NCBI GenBank assembly: GCA_003671065.1
Contig: QWPU01000079.1
Coordinates: 1-10,982, forward strand
DNA from: Planctomycetota bacterium
GTDB lineage: Bacteria > Planctomycetota > Phycisphaerae > Phycisphaerales > SM1A02
Direction of reading: 5' to 3'
Length of the DNA: 10,982 nucleotides
Positions 4,771 through 10,982 of this stretch are shown here, piece by piece (within the stretch, counting starts at the first letter, position 1; every line of letters begins with the position of its first letter). The notes beneath the pieces are model-generated. The model saw only the letters and a program-made list of their open reading frames with translations, was not told where the DNA came from and ran no database searches. A program made the position numbers and the translations under genes.

Positions 4771-6516
4771 ATGCATGCTCGCTTGAAATTCACGCTCGCC
4801 ACGATGCTCATGACTCTGCCGTTCTCGTCTTTGACGCGAGCAGATGATCCTCCCGCAGCGCAAGCTGCTGCAACCAACGCGCCTGGTGCACTTGCGCCCA
4901 ACGGCTATTCAAGCGGCGAGACTACACACGCGCGATTGACGGCGTTTGTGCAATCAGCCAACAGTGAAGGAAGATCGCGGGCGCGCATCGAACGCATCGC
5001 CACTTCGCGACGCGGAACTGCGATCGAAGTCATCGTGCTCGGCGAACAAGATTCCACCAAGAAGCAACCAGCGATGCTGCTCGTCGGTGGCATGGATGGC
5101 GTTGATCTCGCGTCGACTGAGCAAGTGCTCGCAGCGCTCAACACGCTGCAACGCGACCATGCGGAACTCTTGAAAACAATGCGGATCTACGCGATCGCCG
5201 AAGCAAACCCTGATGCACGCGCCGACGCGATCAACTCTCACACACCGCGCGCGACCAATGCACGCGAAGTCGATGACGACCGCGATGGTGCGATCGATGA
5301 AGATGCGCCGCGCGATATCAATGGCGATGGACTCATCACCTCGATGCGTCGCGTGGCACCTGCAGGTCGCTCGGCCACGCATGTGATTGATGCATCTGAC
5401 GCACGCATCACGCGCGCCGCAAAGAAGGACAAAGGCGAAGTCGCCACGCACGAACTGTTCGTGGAAGGTCTTGACATCGATGGCGATGGACTCCTCAGCG
5501 AAGACGCGCTCGGTGGCGTGGCGCTCGATCACAACTTTGCCCATCGGTATCCTGAGTTTGCGATTGATGCTGGCCCGTATCAAATGAGTGAACCAGAGGC
5601 GATGGGAATCGCTCGGTTTGTGCGCGATCACAGCGACATCGTGAGTGCGATTGTGTTTGGTCGTCACGACACGCTCGTCAACTTTCCTGACACGAAAGAC
5701 ACAGATTCAACTTCGGGCACGCCGATGTGTTACCTCGCGGAAGATCACGACATGTATTGCGCGATGGCGAAACTCTTCAAGGAATCGACGAAGCTCGAGA
5801 AGTCGGACAGCGCTGATCTCGCGGGCTCGCTCGTGTTGTGGCTAGCGAATCATCGCGGCATCGCAGCGGTTGCGGTGAATGGTTGGACTCTGCCTTTAGC
5901 GCCGAACCTTGAGGAAGGCGCGTCTGCAGCAGTCGAAAATGATGATGCTGATGAAGCTGCGTGGCTTGCTGTGAGTGATCATCTCTATGGCGGCGCTGGT
6001 TTCGACCCGTGGACAACGGAACAACATCCGAAACTCGGCGTTGTTGAAGTCGGCGGTTTCCTTCCGTTCTTTAAGAGTTGCCCGACCATCGCGCAAGCCG
6101 AAACGCTCGCGGCTGCAACAACACCGTTTGTTGCGAAACTAGCAGAGCTCACTCCCCGAATCACTGTGAGCGATGCGCGTCTCACGCCGATCTCCAACGG
6201 ACTCGTGCGCATTGATCTGCGCATCACCAACACTGGAACGCTTGCGACGACAACTGAAATGGGTCGCATCACACAGATGATTCCACCGATTGTGCTGCGA
6301 TTGATAGGCAATCCGAGCGATGTGCTCAGTGGCAAAGCAATTGAGAAGATTGAACGACTCGAAGCTGGTGCGTCCAACGAGTACTCGTGGACTGTTCGAG
6401 TGCAAGACGGCGCATCTGTAGACATCACCGTGATCGGACCAACCTTTGACACGATCACTCGAACGGCAACGCCCGCATTGAATGCAACACAACCAGGCAC
6501 GGAGGCCCCACGATGA
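4771..6516 (+). CDS. Exported M14-like protein lacking all active-site residues (pseudo-carboxypeptidase)
   Basis: A 581-residue exported protein (numbered from the ATG at 4771). It aligns with the intact M14 peptidase encoded next along its whole length. The segment MHARLKFTLATMLMTLPF to SLTRA is a typical signal peptide; the ATG at 4741 would add ten residues, and neither start has a clear Shine-Dalgarno. The M14 zinc motif HGNE is replaced by DGVD (Asp109 and Asp112). The substrate motif NRNW is DHNF (253-256), the third zinc-ligand His is Gly297 and the catalytic Glu is Gly371. The calcium-type Asp-rich inserts (167-192 and 234-245) and the QHPKLGVVEVGG segment are kept. It is therefore probably a non-catalytic binding or regulatory partner. 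The frame is open with normal codons, so it is not a decayed gene. Its stop overlaps the next start (ATGA). Confidence 0.85.
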   Translation: MHARLKFTLATMLMTLPFSSLTRADDPPAAQAAATNAPGALAPNGYSSGETTHARLTAFVQSANSEGRSRARIERIATSRRGTAIEVIVLGEQDSTKKQPAMLLVGGMDGVDLASTEQVLAALNTLQRDHAELLKTMRIYAIAEANPDARADAINSHTPRATNAREVDDDRDGAIDEDAPRDINGDGLITSMRRVAPAGRSATHVIDASDARITRAAKKDKGEVATHELFVEGLDIDGDGLLSEDALGGVALDHNFAHRYPEFAIDAGPYQMSEPEAMGIARFVRDHSDIVSAIVFGRHDTLVNFPDTKDTDSTSGTPMCYLAEDHDMYCAMAKLFKESTKLEKSDSADLAGSLVLWLANHRGIAAVAVNGWTLPLAPNLEEGASAAVENDDADEAAWLAVSDHLYGGAGFDPWTTEQHPKLGVVEVGGFLPFFKSCPTIAQAETLAAATTPFVAKLAELTPRITVSDARLTPISNGLVRIDLRITNTGTLATTTEMGRITQMIPPIVLRLIGNPSDVLSGKAIEKIERLEAGASNEYSWTVRVQDGASVDITVIGPTFDTITRTATPALNATQPGTEAPR

Positions 6517-8324
6517 ACTTCTCAACAACCACGCGTGTCGCGCTCATACTTCTCACGAGCGCGTTCGTTCAGCCAGTTGTCGCGCAAGATCGCGTCGAAT
6601 CCAAGAGCGACCTGCGCTTCGATCACTTCCGTGATACCAAGCAACTTATCGCTGAACTAAAGGCTCTTGCTGCCGCGCATCCCGCACTACTCACCTATGT
6701 TGAGTTTGGAAGCAGTTCATTCGGACGACCGATGGCTGCGCTCATTCTGAACAATCCAAAGACTGGCCTCGACACCGACAAGCCTGCGATGTACATCGAC
6801 GGCAACATTCACGGCAATGAAATCCAAGCATCGGAGACTGTGCTCTATACGGCGTGGTATTTGGTGGAGCAGTACGGCAAGAACGATGCGATCACCACGC
6901 TTGTGGATCGCACTGCCTTCTACTTTGTGCCGTGCGTGAATCCTGATGGCCGACAGAACTGGTTCGATGCGCAAAACAATTCGAGCACTTCACGCACAGG
7001 CATGAAGCCTACTGATGATGATCGCGATGGCGCGTGCGACGAAGATGGTCCTGATGATCTCGATGGTGATGGATCGATCGGTGTGATGTGGCGGCGCGAT
7101 CCCAATGGAACGCATCGACGAAGCGATCTCGATCCAAACATCATGGAGTCGGTCTCGAGCGAGCCACGCGCGGATGGCACGATTCGCCGAGGCGAATGGT
7201 CGTTTGCAGGTAGTGAAGGGCTTGATAGGGATGGCGATGGATCAGTGAATGAAGATGGTCCCGGCGGTTACGACATGAATCGCAACTGGCCTGCTGATTG
7301 GCAGCCAGAGCATGTGCAGAACGGCGCGGGCGATTGGCCGTTTTCGTATCCTGAAACTGACGCGGTTGGAAAGTTCATTCTTACAAAACCAAATATCGCC
7401 GCTGGTCAGGCGTATCACAACGCAGGCGGCATGATTCTGCGTGGACCTGGCGCACCTGCACGAGAGAACGCGTATGCGGGAGATCGTGCGGTGTATGACT
7501 CGATTGCCAATGTTGGCGCGGAGATGCTGCCGGGATATCGCTCGATGGTGATTCACTCGGACTTGTATCCCGTGCGCGGTGGCTTCGTGAATTGGCTCAG
7601 CGAAACGCTCGGCATCGTTGCGTTTACCAATGAGTTGTGGACGGAGAAGCGCATCATGCAGAACGGTTCGAATCCGACCGAGGCGCAATCGAAGTTGTGG
7701 CGCGATCGTTTGATCTTCGGCGAAACGCGGACGCCGCTGACTGCATTCGAACATCCGACGATCGGTCCCGTGCTTGTTGGTGGCAACACGAAGTGGTCGT
7801 CGCGCATTCCACCAAGTTGGATGCTCGAAGAAGAATGCCATCGAAACGCGGCGTTTACGCTCTTTCATGCGAGTGAAATGCCGCGCGTGCATTTCGGCGA
7901 GCCGCTCGTGAAGCAGTTGCGCGATGGTTTGTATGAAGTGACGATCGAGATTGCCAACGACGCGTTGATTCCAACGCGCACCGTGCGCGCAGCGCAGTCG
8001 AAGTTGGGCGTGCCTGATCGCGTGACGCTCACGCCGCCACCATTGGGCGCGATTGTTGCGAGCGGCACAGTGCGTGGACGATTCGATCGCATGTTTACGC
8101 CTGATCTCGAGACGCCGAACGTGGTGGTGCTTGAGTCGGGTGTTCCGTCACGCGGTTCGACCTTCGTGCGTTGCTATGTCGAGTGCGCTGTTGGCGCAGC
8201 CGCGGCAAGCGAAATCGGCGTGCAATTCACGGCGGAGAAGGCGATCGACATTGCAACGACAGTGAAGCTTGAAGCGACGCCAGTAGTCACTCCGTCGTCG
8301 ACAGAAAAGCCGACAACCAAGTGA
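6513..8324 (+). CDS. Exported zinc carboxypeptidase, M14 family, with calcium-binding inserts
   Basis: A 603-residue secreted metallopeptidase expected to remove C-terminal residues from peptides outside the cytoplasm. Residues 1-24 are a signal peptide ending PVVAQ. The M14 set is complete: HGNE (His100, Glu103), NPDGR (143-147), NRNW (256-259, substrate carboxylate), third ligand His302 in AYHNAGG and catalytic Glu374 in FTNELW. Two Asp-rich inserts resemble EF-hand/dockerin-type calcium loops: TDDDRDGACDEDGP with DLDGDGS (167-188) and LDRDGDGSVNEDGP (237-250). I recall this pattern as common in planctomycete and Bacteroidetes M14 proteins. A beta-rich C-terminal domain (about 450-585) precedes a Thr/Pro tail. 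The ATG overlaps the stop of the inactive paralogue by 4 nt and the flavoprotein gene follows at once, so it lies mid-operon. The exact substrate is unknown. Confidence 0.92.
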   Translation: MNFSTTTRVALILLTSAFVQPVVAQDRVESKSDLRFDHFRDTKQLIAELKALAAAHPALLTYVEFGSSSFGRPMAALILNNPKTGLDTDKPAMYIDGNIHGNEIQASETVLYTAWYLVEQYGKNDAITTLVDRTAFYFVPCVNPDGRQNWFDAQNNSSTSRTGMKPTDDDRDGACDEDGPDDLDGDGSIGVMWRRDPNGTHRRSDLDPNIMESVSSEPRADGTIRRGEWSFAGSEGLDRDGDGSVNEDGPGGYDMNRNWPADWQPEHVQNGAGDWPFSYPETDAVGKFILTKPNIAAGQAYHNAGGMILRGPGAPARENAYAGDRAVYDSIANVGAEMLPGYRSMVIHSDLYPVRGGFVNWLSETLGIVAFTNELWTEKRIMQNGSNPTEAQSKLWRDRLIFGETRTPLTAFEHPTIGPVLVGGNTKWSSRIPPSWMLEEECHRNAAFTLFHASEMPRVHFGEPLVKQLRDGLYEVTIEIANDALIPTRTVRAAQSKLGVPDRVTLTPPPLGAIVASGTVRGRFDRMFTPDLETPNVVVLESGVPSRGSTFVRCYVECAVGAAAASEIGVQFTAEKAIDIATTVKLEATPVVTPSSTEKPTTK

Positions 8325-9584
8325 GTGCGGTCCGTGCCTGAGGAAATCGATGTCATCGTTGTTGGCGCTGGCGCTGCGGGATTGTTCGCTGCGATTCACG
8401 CTGCGCGCGGCGCGACGGAACCCGACGCGCGACCGACTCCGCGAGTGATTGCGCTCGATGGCGCGAAAGTCATCGGCGCGAAGATTCTTGTCGCAGGCGG
8501 TGGTCGCTGCAATGTCACGCATCACGCGGTTGACGAGAAGGCGTACGCGGGATCGTCATCAAACGCTATTCGGAATGTGCTGCGTCGCTACAGCGTGCAA
8601 GACACGATTGCGTTCTTCGCAGACCACGGCGTCGAGCTCAAGCGCGAAGACACGGGCAAACTTTTTCCAACGACTGATGACGCGCGTACGGTGCTCAACG
8701 CGCTGCTGGCAGCGGCGCGTGCGGCGCAAGTCGACATTCGCTTTCCGCGGCGAGTCACGCATATCACTCGAGAAAACAGCGGGTTTTCCGCGCACGGCGA
8801 GTGGGGCGAACTCCACGCGAAGAAACTCATTCTTACGACAGGCGGCTTGAGTCTTCCGAAGTCAGGCTCCGACGGTGCGGGGTACGAGTTCGCACGCGCG
8901 CTCGGTCACAGCGTGACTGAGCGCGTGCATCCAGCGCTCGTGCCGCTCATTCTTCCTGGCACGCATGTGCTGCGAACACTCTCAGGTCTCACCCTCGACA
9001 CAACGCTCATCTTGCGAAGCGCAACGGGCAAGGTGCTCAAGGAGTTCACCAACTCACTGCTCTGCACGCACTTTGGATTGTCAGGCCCCTGCGCACTCGA
9101 CATGAGCCGCTACTGGCGTGATGCCGTGCTCGACAACGCGCGCGCTGGACTCTTTGCCAATTTCATTCTTGGCGAGCGCGAAGAAACGATTGACGCACAA
9201 CTGCTCGCAAGCCGCGCCACAAACTCCGTCGCGTTCTTGCGTGAGCGCGTTCCTGAACGACTCGCTCGCGCGCTTGTCGAGCACGCGCGTATCGAACCTA
9301 CGACGAGTCTTCGTCAACTCACACGCGATCAGCGCAAAGCGCTTGCGTCCGCCGTGTGCGCGCTGCCGCTCTCAATCGAAGGCGACCGCGGCTTCACCTA
9401 CGCCGAAGTCACAATGGGCGGCGTGCCGCTAAGTGAAGTGCGTCTCGACACGATGGAATCACGCGTCTGCCCAGGCCTCTACCTCGCGGGTGAGATCCTC
9501 GATGTCGACGGTCGCATCGGCGGATTCAATTTCCAGTGGGCGTGGAGTTCAGGATTTGTGGCGGGTTGCGGCGCGCGAGGGTGA
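8325..9584 (+). CDS. HI0933/BaiN/YhiN-family FAD-dependent oxidoreductase
   Basis: A 419-residue cytoplasmic flavoprotein of the usual family length. It has the FAD-binding Rossmann start VIVVGAGAAGL (10-20), the family signature GAKILVAGGGRCNVTH (51-66), CTHFGLSGP (247-255), EVTMGGVPLSEV (361-372) and the C-terminal FAD motif GLYLAGEILDVDGRIGGFN (384-402). Family members are often labelled aminoacetone oxidase-like or BaiN; BaiN is linked to bile-acid reduction in gut bacteria, but the substrate in other lineages is mostly unknown and cannot be inferred here. The GTG at 8325 directly abuts the previous stop. A second in-frame GTG at 8334 (starting PEEIDVIVVG) is equally possible, as neither has a Shine-Dalgarno. 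It is probably co-transcribed with the M14 genes, with no obvious functional link. Confidence 0.92.
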   Translation: MRSVPEEIDVIVVGAGAAGLFAAIHAARGATEPDARPTPRVIALDGAKVIGAKILVAGGGRCNVTHHAVDEKAYAGSSSNAIRNVLRRYSVQDTIAFFADHGVELKREDTGKLFPTTDDARTVLNALLAAARAAQVDIRFPRRVTHITRENSGFSAHGEWGELHAKKLILTTGGLSLPKSGSDGAGYEFARALGHSVTERVHPALVPLILPGTHVLRTLSGLTLDTTLILRSATGKVLKEFTNSLLCTHFGLSGPCALDMSRYWRDAVLDNARAGLFANFILGEREETIDAQLLASRATNSVAFLRERVPERLARALVEHARIEPTTSLRQLTRDQRKALASAVCALPLSIEGDRGFTYAEVTMGGVPLSEVRLDTMESRVCPGLYLAGEILDVDGRIGGFNFQWAWSSGFVAGCGARG

Positions 9585-9870
9585 TGATCGTCCTGGTTGA
9601 ATCTCGTCACGCACGCCGTCGCGCGAGCATCCCAAGGCTTCTGTAAGTTCGAGCACGCGATAAAGGACACGCGATAAAGGACAGGCGTTTGAAACTTTGT
9701 GCATCGCACATCCGATTTCGCCCTGATCAAAGCCATTTGTTGAAGGCGCGCAGAATCGACAACACACGCACGCGAGTGCCCAGTTGCGCCACATTCGGCA
9801 TCCGCGACACTCTTTCGGCAGTCACGACCAACAACGATCACTCCGCGCGATTACCATCGGCGCCCTCTGC
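9585..9870. other. Gene-free stretch before the tRNA
   Basis: Frames on both strands are short or antisense to the flavoprotein gene or run into the tRNA, with no binding site and low-complexity Arg/Ala/His-rich translations. A 14-bp direct repeat (9654-9681) is the only distinct structure. No terminator with a T-run was found after the flavoprotein gene, and no convincing tRNA promoter could be assigned. Confidence 0.6.
9654..9681. repeat. Two tandem copies of a 14-bp unit
   Basis: CACGCGATAAAGGA occurs at 9654-9667 and again, identical and directly adjacent, at 9668-9681, followed by CA. It lies in the gap between the flavoprotein gene and the tRNA. It may be a simple duplication; no function can be read from it. 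Confidence 0.9.
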
Positions 9871-9944
9871 GGGGTGGTAGCTCAGTGGCCTAGAGCCGTC
9901 GACTCATAATCGATAAGACGTCGGTTCGAATCCGACCCGCCCTA
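9871..9944 (+). tRNA. tRNA with anticodon CAT, probably elongator tRNA-Met
   Basis: A full cloverleaf can be drawn by eye. The acceptor stem is 9871-9877 with 9937-9943 (GGGGTGG/CCGCCCT, including one G-T end pair and one T-G pair). The D stem is GCTC/GAGC (9880-9883, 9893-9896) with GG in the loop, and the anticodon stem is 9898-9902 with 9910-9914. The loop is CTCATAA with CAT at 9905-9907. The T stem is GTCGG/CCGAC (9920-9924, 9932-9936) around TTCGAAT. The discriminator is A9944 and CCA is not encoded. The paired end of the acceptor argues against the initiator tRNA. CAT is also the gene-level anticodon of tRNA-Ile2, whose C34 is modified to lysidine. The acceptor pairs seen (G4-C, T5-G) do not match the E. 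coli Ile2 determinants, so Met is favoured but not proven. Confidence 0.93.
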
Positions 9945-10024
9945 TTTCCGATCAGCGGCCGAAGGTCGCGTGAAATTGATGGGGGCGCGCGAGACTGGCG
10001 GCGTTGCTTTCGCCATGGGGCCCC

Positions 10025-10057
10025 TGCCCATGACTTGCCCATGACTTGCCCATGACA
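10025..10057. repeat. Three tandem copies of an 11-bp unit before the CotH gene
   Basis: TGCCCATGACT occurs at 10025-10035 and 10036-10046, and as TGCCCATGACA at 10047-10057, without gaps. Each copy contains an ATG in a different frame because 11 is not a multiple of three; only the last (10052) is in frame with the CotH gene. The third copy also forms a small hairpin, TGCCC-atgaca-GGGCA (10047-10062), just before the start. The same 11-bp period is seen in the repeats at 54-108. Confidence 0.88.
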
Positions 10058-10072
10058 GGGCATACTGCAGCG

Positions 10073-10982
10073 ATGACTCTCTGTCGTTGGATTCCGTTGC
10101 GCGCACTGCTGCTGGCCTTCATGTCGTTAGCGTTAGCGGGATCGGCTGCACTTCGCGATGACGCGACGCTGTTCTTCAAGGGCGGCAAGATTCCGCGCAT
10201 CGTGATCGAGCTTGCGCCCGAGGCGATCGAGGCGTTGCGCAAGGACCCGCGCGCCTACGCGCCGTGCGTTGTGCGCGAGGGCGATCGCGTCGTTGCGGAG
10301 AAGGCGGGAATCAAGCTCAAGGGTGCGGCGGGAAGCTTCCAGGATTTTGACGCTCGACCTGCGTTCACCATCAATATCGACAAGTTCGGCGAGGCCTCGC
10401 CCTACCACGGTCTCGCCAAGTTTCATCTCAACAATTCGGTGCAGGACGAGTCGTTGTTGAGTGAGTGGACATGTTCGGAGATCCTGCGCAGTGCCGATCA
10501 GCCTGCCACGCGGGTCACTCATGCCCGTGTGATGGTGGCGGGTCGGGATCTCGGCGTGTATGTGTTAAAGGAGGCGTTTGATGAGAAATTTCTCGCGCGC
10601 AACTTTAAGGCCGCCACGGGCAATCTCTACGACGGTGGATTCTGCCAGGACCTCGATGCTGAGCTCGAGCGCGATGAAGGGAAAGGCGCCAATGATCATG
10701 CGGATGTGCGCGCGATTGCCGAGGCCTGCACCGATCCTGACATGAAGAAGCGCTGGGAGCGCATCGAGAAGTTGGTCGACATCGAGAGTTTCGTTCGCTT
10801 TGTTGCGTTGGAAGCGATGCTCGGTCACTGGGATGGCTACGCGTTCAACGCCAACAATTACCGCTTGTACTTTGAGCCTGGCCGTAAGGCGCGCTTTCTA
10901 CCGCACGGAATGGATCAGTGTTTCGGTGACCCGAGTGCGTCGGTGCTGGACTCGCCGCATGCGATGCTTGCACGGTCGGTCA
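10073..10982 (+). CDS. Exported CotH-family protein (partial, 3' end outside window)
   Basis: The first 303 codons of a gene that continues past the window. Residues 1-25 form a signal peptide (WIPLRALLLAFMSLALAG). The rest matches the CotH kinase-like fold, an atypical protein kinase family named after the spore coat protein. Visible segments are IKLKGAAGSF (80-89, where many members have an RGNSS-like loop), KFHLNNSVQDESLLSE (116-131), DLGVYVLKEAFDEKF (159-173) with candidate ATP-site Lys166, GNLYDGG (183-189), GHWDGYAFNANNYRLYF (251-267) with candidate catalytic Asp254, and FLPHGMDQCFGD (276-287) with candidate metal-binding Asp281. Secreted planctomycete members are common, but their substrates are unknown. 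The start at 10073 lacks a Shine-Dalgarno; an in-frame ATG at 10052 inside the 11-bp repeat would add seven residues. It lies after the tRNA in its own transcription unit. Confidence 0.85.
   Translation, partial: MTLCRWIPLRALLLAFMSLALAGSAALRDDATLFFKGGKIPRIVIELAPEAIEALRKDPRAYAPCVVREGDRVVAEKAGIKLKGAAGSFQDFDARPAFTINIDKFGEASPYHGLAKFHLNNSVQDESLLSEWTCSEILRSADQPATRVTHARVMVAGRDLGVYVLKEAFDEKFLARNFKAATGNLYDGGFCQDLDAELERDEGKGANDHADVRAIAEACTDPDMKKRWERIEKLVDIESFVRFVALEAMLGHWDGYAFNANNYRLYFEPGRKARFLPHGMDQCFGDPSASVLDSPHAMLARSV

Noticed and set aside
4954..5667. Minus-strand open frame of 237 codons inside the M14-like gene
   Set aside because: Antisense to an alignable paralogue of the next gene; no domain or ribosome binding site seen.
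9479..9841. Minus-strand open frame of 120 codons in the gap before the tRNA
   Set aside because: It overlaps the 3' end of the flavoprotein gene antisense, has no recognisable motif and spans the 14-bp repeat; weak evidence of coding.
9871..9944. tRNA as an attachment site for an integrated element
   Set aside because: No integrase gene and no second copy of the tRNA 3' end were seen in the window.
9955..9969. Hairpin GCGGCC-gaa-GGTCGC as a terminator after the tRNA
   Set aside because: Only six pairs including one G-T and no T-run after it; too weak to call.

Overview
The window looks like chromosomal DNA of a planctomycete, most likely of the Phycisphaerae type. This is an inference from gene content: calcium-loop M14 peptidases, a CotH-family protein, short coiled-coil and exported proteins of no known family, GC-rich codons (GCG, CGC, CTC) and frequent GTG starts. 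No rRNA or other marker gene is present, so the assignment is tentative.

Layout. Positions 1-359 hold no gene but are rich in signals: a short palindrome, five 11-bp tandem repeats, a cluster of TGCA-centred dyads and a near-consensus sigma-54 promoter. These precede a small coiled-coil protein gene (360-695). A 14-bp terminator hairpin (838-890) separates it from two convergent minus-strand genes of unknown function (860-1402, exported; 1450-1740). A 97-bp divergent intergenic region with a nested hairpin then leads into a long plus-strand run: ABC ATPase (1838-2536), FtsX/MacB-type permease with a His-rich loop (2533-3813), DUF3299 protein (3846-4724), inactive M14-like paralogue (4771-6516), intact M14 carboxypeptidase (6513-8324) and HI0933/BaiN-type flavoprotein (8325-9584). 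After a gene-free gap come a tRNA with anticodon CAT (9871-9944), an 11-bp triple repeat, and the 5' part of an exported CotH-family gene that runs off the window.

How the genes fit together. The ATPase, permease and DUF3299 genes form a set that I recognise from zinc-regulated operons of Gammaproteobacteria (PA4064-PA4066-like, from memory). The permease keeps the histidine-rich periplasmic loop of that family, so a role in handling divalent metal or metal-loaded protein outside the inner membrane is a reasonable inference. The next two genes are a tandem M14 pair: one keeps every zinc and catalytic residue, while the other keeps the fold and the calcium-binding inserts but has lost all of them. 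The pair is joined by an ATGA overlap, which suggests coupled synthesis of an enzyme and a non-catalytic partner. The most notable points are this enzyme/pseudoenzyme pair, the metal-type ABC/DUF3299 set next to it, and the sigma-54 promoter with upstream dyads in front of the coiled-coil gene.
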